A DNA stretch of 64,000 nucleotides, taken from positions 3,003,043 through 3,067,042 of the forward strand of contig CP092079.1 of NCBI GenBank assembly GCA_022226955.1, written 5' to 3'. Position numbers and translations under genes: made by a program. The notes under the pieces are model-generated. The model saw only the letters and a program-made list of their open reading frames with translations, was not told where the DNA came from and did no database searches. Positions 16,726 through 25,510 of this stretch are shown in pieces; position 1 is the stretch's first letter; each line of letters opens with the position of its first letter. The DNA is from Nitrospira sp. Its GTDB lineage: Bacteria > Nitrospirota > Nitrospiria > Nitrospirales > Nitrospiraceae.

Positions 16726-19184
16726 GTTTGATTCGTCGGAATAAATGTCAGCTGTTCTTTCAGCTCGGGAAGCGCTCCGATTTTTCGTATCCCGGCTTTG
16801 GTGCCTTTGTAGTAAGGGATAGTGGTAGCCGGATCCACATAATCGGTCGTCAGACTGTTGGCCCACCCCTTTGGATGCTCGAATAACATAAAGACATGGC
16901 CTGGCCGGTTGGACTCTACCACGACGGCCAAGGCGGTCACCGTGCCATAGGGATTGAATAATTCTACGAGATCGCCGCTCTCGACTCCAAGAATCGTGGC
17001 ATCCTGCGGATGGATTTCGACATGCGGCAGCGGCTCGCGCCCGATGACGTAGGGTTTGCGCAGATCGTCGTAGAGCGTTTGCCATCCCTGATTGGAGCGG
17101 CCGTTGTTTACCCAGAACGGATACCGGGAGTCGTTCATCAACTGTTGCAGTTGTGGCGGAAAGCCCGGCCAGGGTGCCGGAATGAATTTGAATGTTCCCC
17201 CATCTTCAAATAGCCGCGTGGTTCCCACTGGCAATCCATCTTTGATTTTCTTGACCGGCGTCTGTACCCCGTTGGTTTTCAATTGCGCGAGCATGGCGTA
17301 GGTCGTGTCGCCGTAGTCTTCTTGCGCGCCTTTGACGCCGGCCGCGGCGGCGCGGAAGACGTCTTCGTCCGTGCGCCAGTCGAAGCCGGAAAACCGCGCG
17401 GCCTTCTCGTGCTGGCCTTCGGCTTCATAGAGCGCTTGGAGCGTCTGCGCCATCATCGCCATGATTTTCCAATCGGGCTCCGCGGCTCCTGGCGCGTCCA
17501 TGAACTTCTGGTACAGCCGCAAGCGTCGTTCGCCGTTGATCGAAGTCAGATTCATCTCGCCCCATTGCGCCGCCGGCAGCACGAGATGCGCATAGCGGGC
17601 AGTTTCGATGGGGTAGATGTCCTGCACAATGAGGAAGAGTCCGCCTTGCTCCAGCGCGTCAAGGACCGCCTGCACGCGCTCGTCGAGCGTCCCGCCGCCG
17701 GTGGCATCCAATGCTTGGTTGACCAGCGCCGTGCGCCGCGCGAGGGTGAGGCGAAACTGCTGCGCGCTCAGCGTGCCGCCAACAGGGTTGCAGCCGGCGA
17801 CCCAAAAGACTTTGGATGCGCCGCCTTTGATGGCGACGTCATCCACATTCACCGGCGGGCGCTTGCCCGGATAGCTGGGACGGCTGTATCCCTCTTGATG
17901 TCCGCCTAGTCGCCCGCATCCTGTACCGGGCTTTCCGAGGTTGCCGGTCAACAGAGCCAAGTCGACGGCCGACGCCACATTCTCGTAGTTCTTCAGTCCC
18001 CAGATCAGCCCCTTCTCATAGAGCACAAGCGTTCGCCGCCGGCTTGTCGCGGACTTGGGTTTGGCAATCCATTCGGCGGCCGTCATCATCTGGTCCCTGG
18101 AGATTCCCGTCAGGCGAATGGCTTCATCCAGGTCTTGCGCCAGGTTGTTGGCTTTGCAGGCCTCGAAGTTGTTTGTCCGCTGCGCGATGAATGCGCTGTC
18201 GTGCCATCCTTGTTCGTAGATCATACGCGAGAGGCTATTCAACAGAGCAATGTCGGTGCCGTTGTTGAGTTGCAAGTGGAGCACATTCTGTTTGCCAGCG
18301 GCGGCTTCGGCGACTGCGACCGTGGCCGTCCGGCGCGGATCGACAATGATGATCTTGCCGGCCGCATGCGGCTCGCCAGGCAACAGCGCATTTTTCTTGG
18401 CCAACGTTCCGCCTGAGAGATTCGGCACCATGTGTTCGAGGAAATAGATCGATTGCGTTTCGTAGGAATTCGCGCCGATCAACAAGATCGTATCCGCCAG
18501 CTCGGCATCCAGATAGGCTGAGGGAAGTGGCGCAATCCCGGCATCGCCTGAGGCGAAGACTTCGCTGTTGTAAGCAGGCCGATTGTGGATGGAAGCCATC
18601 TGTGTGCCGATTCCCGTGAAGAAGAATTTCCCCACCGCCCAGTTGTTTTCAAACCCGCCGCCTCCGCCGCCGTGATCGAAGAACTTCATGGCGATGGCGT
18701 CCGGCCCCCATGTGTCGAGACTGGCTTTGATGATTGTTGCGCCAAGGGTCAATGCGTCGTCCCAGGTGGTCGGGAGTTGGTGCCCGCCGCGATACAGAAG
18801 CGGTGTCGTCAGCCGATCGGCTGTGGGCCGGTCCGGGGCATAGAGGACATCCGCGTGCGTGCCGCCGCGGACCGAATGGTTGCCTTTGTTGACGACGCAT
18901 GCGTGGTCCGGCAACAGGACGACGTTGAATTTCCGGCCGCTCCGTTCCGTGATGACATTGTGCATGGCCGGCGAAATCCAGGTGCCGGTCCGTTCCGGCT
19001 GTTGTTTGGTGAAATCCGCGCGCAGCGCGTTTTGGTGCGGCTTCGGGCCGCCTTCTTTGCCGAGCGGCCATTTATAGACGTTGTATCCGCACCCCACGAT
19101 GCAATAAGAACAGACGGTCGTGAACTGCTGGGCATCTATTGGTGGAACCGGCACCCGGTCTTCGCCATGTGAGATCGTATTCAT
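16722..19184 (-). CDS. aioA: Arsenite oxidase, large molybdopterin subunit
   Basis: About 820 residues, the usual AioA length. Oxidises As(III) to As(V) at a bis-molybdopterin centre in the periplasm. The N-terminus carries the C-x2-C-x3-C ligands of the [3Fe-4S] cluster (C25, C28, C32 in VCSYCIVGCGY) without the fourth cysteine, as in known AioA. The substrate-pocket residues of arsenite oxidase appear conserved: His and Glu in IHNRPAYNSE, and Arg and His in RLGGHQEGYSRP. GEMNLTSINGERRLRLYQKFMD and IPYYKGT are also AioA-like. There is no signal peptide, consistent with export bound to the Tat-targeted AioB. The start has GAGGAG 11 bases upstream. It follows aioB by 17 bp and overlaps the downstream lipoprotein gene. 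Paralogous DMSO-reductase families fit less well. Confidence 0.93.
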   Translation of the reverse strand: MNTISHGEDRVPVPPIDAQQFTTVCSYCIVGCGYNVYKWPLGKEGGPKPHQNALRADFTKQQPERTGTWISPAMHNVITERSGRKFNVVLLPDHACVVNKGNHSVRGGTHADVLYAPDRPTADRLTTPLLYRGGHQLPTTWDDALTLGATIIKASLDTWGPDAIAMKFFDHGGGGGGFENNWAVGKFFFTGIGTQMASIHNRPAYNSEVFASGDAGIAPLPSAYLDAELADTILLIGANSYETQSIYFLEHMVPNLSGGTLAKKNALLPGEPHAAGKIIIVDPRRTATVAVAEAAAGKQNVLHLQLNNGTDIALLNSLSRMIYEQGWHDSAFIAQRTNNFEACKANNLAQDLDEAIRLTGISRDQMMTAAEWIAKPKSATSRRRTLVLYEKGLIWGLKNYENVASAVDLALLTGNLGKPGTGCGRLGGHQEGYSRPSYPGKRPPVNVDDVAIKGGASKVFWVAGCNPVGGTLSAQQFRLTLARRTALVNQALDATGGGTLDERVQAVLDALEQGGLFLIVQDIYPIETARYAHLVLPAAQWGEMNLTSINGERRLRLYQKFMDAPGAAEPDWKIMAMMAQTLQALYEAEGQHEKAARFSGFDWRTDEDVFRAAAAGVKGAQEDYGDTTYAMLAQLKTNGVQTPVKKIKDGLPVGTTRLFEDGGTFKFIPAPWPGFPPQLQQLMNDSRYPFWVNNGRSNQGWQTLYDDLRKPYVIGREPLPHVEIHPQDATILGVESGDLVELFNPYGTVTALAVVVESNRPGHVFMLFEHPKGWANSLTTDYVDPATTIPYYKGTKAGIRKIGALPELKEQLTFIPTNQT

Positions 19185-19201
19185 CGTCGGTGTTCTCCTC
19201 T

Positions 19202-19741
19202 TTAGGTCCTCGCCGGGCGCGTCAATACATTGGCCTGCCGTCCATAGATCAAGCCCTTGATGCCGACGGCATAGATGTCGCCAGCCGCATCGATTTCCAG
19301 GTCAACCTGCGGCAGGTTGTCCGTTGCCTGGCCGATGACGGTGAGGCCGCCTTTTTGCGCATCGAAGATGGCGTAGTGGAGCGGACAGTGGAACGCGCCG
19401 GTGGCGGTCTTGAATTGCAGCGTGCCACCCATGTGCGTGCAGTACCGGCTGAACGCAACAATGTTTTGGTCCGGCCCCACACCGCCCAGGACCCGCTTGC
19501 CAAATTTCAGCAGGCTGATGGGCGACGCGCTGTCCGGATAGGACAGCGCCAGCTCCTGGCTTTCTTTCAGGTCGGCGAGGCGGGCCAGTTTGACGCGTGG
19601 GTAGGGCAAGGTAGTCGCCAGCGTCGAGATGGCGTCAGTGCCATCCGCATGTCCTGCTGCGGGCAAGGCGTTTGCCGCACAGGCGCCGCCGACCACGCAG
19701 GCGCCCAGCTTGAGAAAGTGTCGTCTGGAGAGATCGCTCAT
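19202..19741 (-). CDS. aioB: Arsenite oxidase, Rieske small subunit
   Basis: About 179 residues. A twin-arginine signal (SRRHFLKLG) and hydrophobic stretch end near an AGHA site; this would carry the AioAB complex to the periplasm. The Rieske [2Fe-2S] ligands are C101-T-H103 and C119-P-L-H122. Unlike Rieske proteins of bc1 complexes, the loop cysteines are absent, as in AioB. It transfers electrons from AioA to a soluble or membrane acceptor, possibly the pentaheme cytochrome encoded across the promoter region. The start MSDLSRRHF at 19741 has AAAGGGA upstream and is preferred over the longer reading at 19774. Confidence 0.93.
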   Translation of the reverse strand: MSDLSRRHFLKLGACVVGGACAANALPAAGHADGTDAISTLATTLPYPRVKLARLADLKESQELALSYPDSASPISLLKFGKRVLGGVGPDQNIVAFSRYCTHMGGTLQFKTATGAFHCPLHYAIFDAQKGGLTVIGQATDNLPQVDLEIDAAGDIYAVGIKGLIYGRQANVLTRPART

Positions 19742-19769
19742 GTTGTCCCTTTCTTTCTGCAACCATCGT

Positions 19770-19785
19770 CGCACCCTGGGGTGCG
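19770..19785. repeat. Short hairpin between the barrel gene and aioB
   Basis: CGCACC and GGTGCG separated by CTGG, located between the stop of the outer-membrane-barrel gene and the aioB ribosome-binding site. It has no T-run. It could be an RNA processing or differential-expression element within the operon. Confidence 0.35.
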
Positions 19786-19786
19786 T

Positions 19787-21250
19787 TTAGAGCGCGTACT
19801 GAAACCGCGTAAAGAATTCATAAATCGACCGTTCGACATTGGCGGCTTGTGTCCGGTTGGCCAGGAAGTCGCCCATGAAGGCGTGGGCAAATCCGACATC
19901 CAGGTTCAGGTTCTTGGCCAGGTTATAGGTCACCATGCCGCCAGTTTCCGTGCCCATATACGTCGCGGCTCCGCGTGAGCCGAAGTCGCGCGAGCGCGCG
20001 GCGGCGAAATAGGCGCTCTCCAATGTGCCGGTCAGCCTGGGGGCGATGGGAAATTTGAGCTGTCCTTGTACGGTCCACAATCCGGCTCCGCCGTTGTTCA
20101 AGTTGATTCCGAAGTCATTGACGTCGCCCGGCGCATTCGCGTTGAAGATATGGGAATAGCCCCAATAACCGTTCGTCCCGAGGATCGCTTCAGGCGTGGT
20201 GAACTGAGAGTTGGTTTGCCCGGCCTTGTCGCCGGATGAATAGAGCGCAAAGAAATTGAGCGTTGCGGGACCGATGGGCAGAGTGCCTTCAATCTTGCCG
20301 GAGTAGCCGGTGTGGTTGTTCCCGGTTGTGCCGGTGCCGATTCGGCCGCTGTTCAGCATTAGGTAGCTATTCCATGCGCCGGTGGTGAACAAGGACCCTG
20401 AGGCGGTCAAGGCGACCCAATGTTCATGGGTGTCTCCGATGGAGATATTGTCGGTCTTGCCGAGATTCATCGTGTAGTAGTGGCCCCCGACCTTCAGGTC
20501 ATAGGACCCGAGCTTGAGCGGAGTATTGTAATCCGTCACCCACATGTCGCCGTCTTTTCCGAATCCCTGTCCGATCGTCCCGGCTTTCATGTCCGAGGCG
20601 AAACGGTAGAACCCGACTCGATAGTCGGCCTGTCCGAATTTCCCGCCCAGCGACGCGCCTCCGACGAAAAAGTCCCACTCGCCGTCCCACAGCACGCGCC
20701 CGACCTGGTCGATGGTCGGGAGAATGCCCACGACGAGCGTATGGTGTTCGATCGGTGTGACATAGATATAGCCGTATCGGACGCCACGGGCCTGCAACCG
20801 GTTGAAGGCGTTCGGCGTTCCGTCGGCATTCGCCCCGGACTCTCCGCGCGGGTCGCTGGCCGCGGGGCTGGACCCGCCGAAGCCGCCGCGAAACTCCATT
20901 TGCATGTATCCGCCGACATGATCGTCATCCTTGGGTCTGATGTCGAAGGCCAGCCGCATGCGCTGCCGGAAAAAGTCGTAGTCGGTCGTGTCCCCGTAAT
21001 TCAGTTTTCCCGGCCCGGTTCCGGCGGACGGCAAGCTGCCGTTATTGATGCCGCTGGGAATGTTACTGGCGTTGTACAGCACGCGGTACTGCGCCCACAG
21101 GCGCAGGCGCAGGTTTTCCATCGGCACGGCATAGGCATTTTCGTTGGCCGGCTCGGGGAACGGGAGTTGGTCGGCGTGAACAGGACTCACGACAAGAAGG
21201 AGAAGACCCAAGAGTAGACTCGCGGCCTGTCGGTTGTTCCGGCGTTGCAT
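19787..21250 (-). CDS. Outer-membrane beta-barrel protein (porin-like) of the aio operon
   Basis: About 487 residues with a Sec signal (LLLGLLLLVVSPVHA-D) and alternating amphipathic strands ending in an aromatic C-terminal segment (YEFFTRFQYAL), as expected for a barrel. LRLRLWAQYRVLYNAS and DYDFFRQRMRLAFDIRPKDD resemble alginate-export-like and other large porin families. It is first in the operon with aioB and aioA (45 bp to aioB), so it could pass arsenite, arsenate or phosphate through the outer membrane; that is inference. AAAGGAG lies 11 bases before the ATG. Confidence 0.78.
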   Translation of the reverse strand: MQRRNNRQAASLLLGLLLLVVSPVHADQLPFPEPANENAYAVPMENLRLRLWAQYRVLYNASNIPSGINNGSLPSAGTGPGKLNYGDTTDYDFFRQRMRLAFDIRPKDDDHVGGYMQMEFRGGFGGSSPAASDPRGESGANADGTPNAFNRLQARGVRYGYIYVTPIEHHTLVVGILPTIDQVGRVLWDGEWDFFVGGASLGGKFGQADYRVGFYRFASDMKAGTIGQGFGKDGDMWVTDYNTPLKLGSYDLKVGGHYYTMNLGKTDNISIGDTHEHWVALTASGSLFTTGAWNSYLMLNSGRIGTGTTGNNHTGYSGKIEGTLPIGPATLNFFALYSSGDKAGQTNSQFTTPEAILGTNGYWGYSHIFNANAPGDVNDFGINLNNGGAGLWTVQGQLKFPIAPRLTGTLESAYFAAARSRDFGSRGAATYMGTETGGMVTYNLAKNLNLDVGFAHAFMGDFLANRTQAANVERSIYEFFTRFQYAL

Positions 21251-21288
21251 GTGGAACGATGCTCCTTTCGATGTGGGGGAAGGCTCTG

Positions 21289-21318
21289 GTTATACAGAAA
21301 CATATCGACAAGTGTCTA
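21289..21318 (-). promoter_or_regulatory. Sigma-70-like promoter of the aio operon
   Basis: On the minus strand TAGACA (21318-21313), an 18-bp spacer, then TATAAC (21294-21289). Both hexamers match five of six consensus bases. The predicted start is about 30-35 bp before the barrel-gene ATG at 21250. No sigma-54-type motif was seen here. The remaining intergenic DNA to 21685 holds an AT-rich imperfect palindrome (about 21503-21538, ATATA/TATAT runs) and a weak TTTCCA-N17-TATAGA match for the rightward gene, but no further ORF of note. Confidence 0.5.
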
Positions 21319-21685
21319 TATATTTTGTCCAGGGAATGACGTCCTGCCGACCCTCCTATTTGAGTGCCGCGCCTGAGTCGATGGTGAGTGCTTCGACAGA
21401 CTGATCAACCTGAGAGTGTGGAGACGAGTTCGGGCTGTTGGCGATGGATCGGATTCTTCTCGGTTCCGTTCCCTCGGTATGCCGAAATTTTTCCATAACC
21501 GGACACAATACATATAGATATATATATGTGTATGTGTGGTAATGTCGCGCGATCTTTTTTCATGTTGCGGAGAGACGATTTGTCGGAGAGGCGTTGCCGG
21601 GCATCGGATTGTCGCCCCCCGCATCGTGCCCTCCATCGATCGCGTCTGTTGTGGTCTCACTGGGGAAGTAGGACGGAGGGTTGCC

Positions 21686-22420
21686 ATGGGCCCTGAGCAA
21701 GCCGCCGGCACGGTGGACACATCGCCGGCTTCCTCGTCGACGGGGAAACTCCTGATCGTGCTGCTGTTTCTATCGGCGCTCGGCGCCTTTGTTTTCTTCG
21801 ATCTCAGAGCCTATCTGTCGCTGGAATCCCTCAAGGCCAATCGGGACAGCCTGCTGGTCTTTACTCAAGAGCATTACGTGTCGGCCGTCGCGTTGTTTAT
21901 CCTGACCTATATTCTCCAGACCGCCTTCTCATTGCCCGGCGCGACGCTGATGACGCTGGCGGGCGGCTTTCTCTTCGGGAGTGTGTGGGGGGGCCTCTAC
22001 GTCAATATCGGCGCAACGACCGGCGCGACGCTGGCGTTCCTCGCCGCGCGCTATCTGTTTCGTGACTGGGTGGAACGGAAATTCGGCGCCCGGCTCGGTC
22101 CGATGCAGGAGGGATTCGCCAAGAATGCGTTCAGCTATCTCCTGACCCTACGGCTCATTCCGCTGTTCCCGTTTTTTCTCGTCAATCTGCTGTCGGGGTT
22201 GACGCGAGTGCAGCTGGGCACGTACGTCGCCGCAACCAGTGCCGGAATTATTCCAGGCGGGTTTGTCTACACCTTTGCCGGCCGCCAGCTGGGCACGATC
22301 GATTCACTCTCGGAGCTGGCCTCGCCTCGTCTTCTGCTGGCCTTCAGCTTTCTGGGGCTGCTCATGCTCATCCCCATTGCCTATCGAAAATATACGGCGT
22401 CGCCCCCGCGGCAATCATAA
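21686..22420 (+). CDS. TVP38/TMEM64 (DedA-like, SNARE-associated) membrane protein
   Basis: About 244 residues and some six hydrophobic segments. Family signatures include the LPGATLMTLAGGFLFG motif, GATTGATLAFLAARYLFRD, and RLIPLFPFFLVNLLSGLTRV. Members are lipid- or ion-related membrane proteins of uncertain reaction. The start ATG has GGAGGG five bases upstream, favoured over an in-frame start at 21536. Its role beside the cytochrome and arsenite oxidase genes is unknown; the pair with the downstream cytochrome (38-bp gap) looks like one transcript. Confidence 0.85.
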   Translation: MGPEQAAGTVDTSPASSSTGKLLIVLLFLSALGAFVFFDLRAYLSLESLKANRDSLLVFTQEHYVSAVALFILTYILQTAFSLPGATLMTLAGGFLFGSVWGGLYVNIGATTGATLAFLAARYLFRDWVERKFGARLGPMQEGFAKNAFSYLLTLRLIPLFPFFLVNLLSGLTRVQLGTYVAATSAGIIPGGFVYTFAGRQLGTIDSLSELASPRLLLAFSFLGLLMLIPIAYRKYTASPPRQS

Positions 22421-22458
22421 AAAGGGATTGAGTTCATTCAACCAGTGAGTCTATTTTT

Positions 22459-23738
22459 ATGACACGTCTTGCAAAAGCCTTAGTGGGCCTGCTGGTGTTC
22501 GCAGGTCTCGTCTATCTCTACTACACCGAGGTGAAGCCTACCGTCATCTTCGGATTACGGTCCGACTACGCGCAGGCGATCCCCCATCAAAAGGTTCCGG
22601 AAGGTTTGACGAGTTTGCGGGCGGAATCCTGCGGGGTTTGCCACAAGGCGATCTATGAAGAATGGAAAACCAGCATCCATTCGCAGGCCTATCGCGACCC
22701 GTTTTTCCAGGCCTACTGGACGAAGGATAAGCACACATGGGTCTGTTTAAACTGCCATACGCCGTTGGAAAATCAGCAGCCCACATTGATCAAGGAGATT
22801 CCGCGGCAACGAGTGGAAAAAGCCGTTCAGGAGCCGAATCCGCCTACGATCCCGACTATCAAAACGAAGGCGTGACTTGCGCGGCCTGCCACGTCCGTGA
22901 CGGCGTGATCCTCGGCCCTTTTAACGATGCCGCCGCGCCTCATCCCACAAAGTACGATCCCAGCTTCCGCACGACTCAGCTCTGTTATCGGTGTCATAGC
23001 GTCGTGGGCGGGCCAGCGCAGTTTTATAACGGCGGGCCGTGCGGGACCTATGCCGAATACGAGGGTGGGTACTGGATGAAGGAGCGTGGGTTTATCTGCC
23101 AAAACTGTCACATGCCCGAGATCGAGCGCCAGGTGGCCACCGGCGGGCCTATTCGACGGGGGCGTCAACATTTGTGGCGCGGCGGACATGATCCCGAGAT
23201 GGTCAAGCGGGCGGTCGACATCAAGATGGTTGCCGAGCCGGCCGAGCCAACGCCGGGAGGCACGATGCAGATAACCCTCACTCTCATCAATGCGGGAGCG
23301 GGGCATAAGCTTCCGACCGGCGATCCCGACCGGCATTTTACCGTCGAGTTCACGGTTGCAGATAGAAATCAAAAGATCCTCAAAGAGCAGAGCGAGACCA
23401 TGGGCCGTTGGATTATGTGGCAACCCGCGATTGTAGAGCTGTATGACAATCGCCTAATGCCGTTAGCGAGCCGTGAATACACGTTCTCCTATCAGCTCCC
23501 GAAGGATATCTCCGGGCTTACACTGAGAGCTCGGGTGCGGTACCACATTCAATCTGAACGCCAGCATCAAATGCTGATCGATAAATACGGATTGACGGCC
23601 TCGGATCCCTACTTTTTTACTGTCTATGAGCGTGAAGTTCCGTTGGCCGGCAATCTCGCGGCACAGTTTGAGTCGGCGAAGGCGGGTGCGCCTGTGGCCT
23701 GTGCGGCGCCCCACGTTCAATTGAAAACACCCTCCTGA
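22459..23738 (+). CDS. Pentaheme cytochrome c, reading frame broken by a 1-base shift
   Basis: The first frame (22459-22875) gives an N-terminal membrane anchor and two heme motifs, CGVCH and CLNCH. The frame open to 23738 continues with CAACH, CYRCH and CQNCH, then a beta-rich domain (MQITLTLINAGAGHKLPTGD). The join lies near 22816-22824, at a run of five A's in GTGGAAAAAGCC. Adding one A restores a continuous protein of about 426 residues (EKSRSGAESAYDPDYQNEG). It is either a homopolymer sequencing error or a real frameshift mutation; the run is too short for a classical A AAA AAG slippery site. Five c-type hemes on a periplasmic, membrane-tethered protein suggest electron transfer, possibly from AioAB. 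Confidence 0.82.
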
Positions 23739-23843
23739 ACGCCAGCGGGGCGGCGTCACGAGTCTGTGCTCCGTTTTCGGCAGCAGGTAGAGGCGCCTGT
23801 TTGTTGTACGGCTGAGTATGGCGGTGCGCGCGGGGTGTTCCGA

Positions 23844-24971
23844 CTAGGAACGGTGCGTGACGATCAGATAGGCGAGGCAGGCCAGCAGGGCGGCGGCGGG
23901 AATGGTCACGATCCAGGCCAGGACCATGTCGCGCACGGTTGACCAGCGCACGGCTTGAACGCCTTTGAGCAAGCCGATTCCGATGATCGACGAGCTGCTG
24001 ATATGCGTAGTCGAGACGGGCAGCCCAAGCGTCGCCGAGATCATTACTAGAGAGGACGTTGTGAGATTGGCAGACAACCCTTCGACATGATTCATGCGAG
24101 CGATTTTTTCCGCGAGCACCTGTGTGACGCGGCGCCCGCCCCAATAACTTCCCAATCCCATCGCGAGCGCCACACCGGCAAAGACCGCCGTCCGGAGAAG
24201 GCTATCGGTCGGCGTCGCAAGGGATTGTCCGAGCAACAGCATGGCGACGATTTTCGGCGCGTCGTTGGCGCCGCGTGCCAGGGAGGTCAGTCCGCTGGAG
24301 ATCCAATGGATGCTATCCAGGCCAATGACCAGCCCGCTTAGTCCGGCGCGCTCGCAATGCGATGGGACGTCCAGCACCGGCTGTCCCAGACGGGCCGTTT
24401 GAAACAGAGTGCGGGTTGCGCCGCGAGCGTCAACGGTCACCAGGGCGCGAGCGCTGGGCATGACGCACAGGCAATGTCCTTCCCACCGCTTGGCGAGGAT
24501 GCGGATCGCGGGATGGACGAGGATCGCCACGGTAAAGGCCAGCAGCGGGCTGAGGAGCAACGGGAGCGCAATTTTTTGGGTGAGCGCCGGCCATATCAGG
24601 CCGTCTTGCCCGAAGGCCATCATGCCGGATCCGATGATCGCGCCGGTGAGGGCGTGTGTCGTGGAGACAGGCAATCCCGTACGCGAAGCCAGCAAGACCC
24701 AGGTCATGGCTCCGCCGAGCACGGCCAACGCAAACGCCGGAGGAATGCTGAGATCCGGTTGCACCAGTCCGGTGCTGAAGGTTTTGACCATGGCCGCGCC
24801 GACCAGGGCGGAGAGGCCGGCTCCCGCCATCGTCCATACCGTGCCCCAGCCAATGGCGGTTCGATAGTTCGTGACTCCGCTGCCGACGAGTGTGGCGATG
24901 GCTTTGGATACGTCATTCGTCCCATTCGCGAAGGCGAGGGCCAGAATGAGGGCGAGTAGCGCGAGGTCCAT
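23844..24971 (-). CDS. Inorganic phosphate transporter, Pit family
   Basis: About 375 residues with around ten membrane segments and the duplicated Pit signatures: ALAFANGTNDVSKAIATLVGSG near the start and SLARGANDAPKIVAMLLLG in the second half. Each half has GLPVSTTH (TGLPVSTTHALTGAI and LGLPVSTTHISSSSI). It is a low-affinity metal-phosphate symporter that would also admit arsenate. It begins four bases after the arsR-like stop, so the two form an operon. Convergent with the cytochrome gene; the roughly 105-bp gap has no clear terminator. Confidence 0.93.
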   Translation of the reverse strand: MDLALLALILALAFANGTNDVSKAIATLVGSGVTNYRTAIGWGTVWTMAGAGLSALVGAAMVKTFSTGLVQPDLSIPPAFALAVLGGAMTWVLLASRTGLPVSTTHALTGAIIGSGMMAFGQDGLIWPALTQKIALPLLLSPLLAFTVAILVHPAIRILAKRWEGHCLCVMPSARALVTVDARGATRTLFQTARLGQPVLDVPSHCERAGLSGLVIGLDSIHWISSGLTSLARGANDAPKIVAMLLLGQSLATPTDSLLRTAVFAGVALAMGLGSYWGGRRVTQVLAEKIARMNHVEGLSANLTTSSLVMISATLGLPVSTTHISSSSIIGIGLLKGVQAVRWSTVRDMVLAWIVTIPAAALLACLAYLIVTHRS

Positions 24972-24975
24972 GCAG

Positions 24976-25308
24976 TTACCGGGCGGTCGGGAAGTTCAGC
25001 TGACAGCAGCCGAAGTCCAGCCCCTGTTCGCCGCGCCGCTTTAGGGTGCTCTGCATATGCGGCGCGATGCGATAGCAAATCTGCTTGCCGTCACGCTGCC
25101 CCTCAATGAGGCCAGCCTGTCGGAGAATACGAAGATGGTGAGAGATGTAGGGCTGGGGGCGGTTCAGCTCCGCCACGAGATCGCCGACGCACTTTTCCTG
25201 CGCGAGCAAGGATTCGAGAATAGCGAGCCGGGTCGGATCGCCCATGGCGCGCAGAATGGCGGCGCATTCCTGGGACGTGGTGGTTTTATTCGGCGTCGCT
25301 CGTTTCAC
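24976..25308 (-). CDS. ArsR-family winged-helix repressor
   Basis: About 110 residues with the ArsR/SmtB fold: ILRAMGDPTRLAILESLLAQEKCVGDLVAELN then the recognition helix PQPYISHHLRILRQAGLIEGQRDGK. A vicinal cysteine pair near the C-terminus (DFGCCQLN) and Cys in EKCVGDL are candidate As(III)/metal ligands. I start at GTG 25308 because sequence upstream (to an ATG at 25569) shows no family similarity and would overlap the divergent kinase gene. It probably represses the pit gene four bases downstream, and perhaps aio genes. Which metal it senses cannot be told. Confidence 0.85.
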   Translation of the reverse strand: MKRATPNKTTTSQECAAILRAMGDPTRLAILESLLAQEKCVGDLVAELNRPQPYISHHLRILRQAGLIEGQRDGKQICYRIAPHMQSTLKRRGEQGLDFGCCQLNFPTAR

Positions 25309-25510
25309 TTGGCTCTCCGCAGCTGGGGGGCAACGGGCAACACCATAGCCGTTTGAGGCGGGGAGTTCAACGACGGCGATGCAAGACGAACGGTATCGGT
25401 CCAGTGCAATGTCTCTTTCGATGGTCCTGCGAATGCGTGTCCCGCGCAGACGTCGCTCCGCCAACGGTGGGCTAGAGTTTTCTCTCGCCTGGTGATTACA
25501 ATATCGCGCC

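Noticed and set aside
16722..19184. Nitrite oxidoreductase alpha subunit or nitrate reductase
   Set aside because: Length, the C-x2-C-x3-C start without a fourth cysteine, the arsenite-pocket residues and the Tat-Rieske partner all fit AioA, not NxrA or NarG.
22801..22860. Programmed -1 frameshift in the cytochrome gene
   Set aside because: The run is GGAAAAAG with only five A's in a frame that does not fit the X XXY YYZ heptamer, and no downstream stimulatory hairpin stands out.
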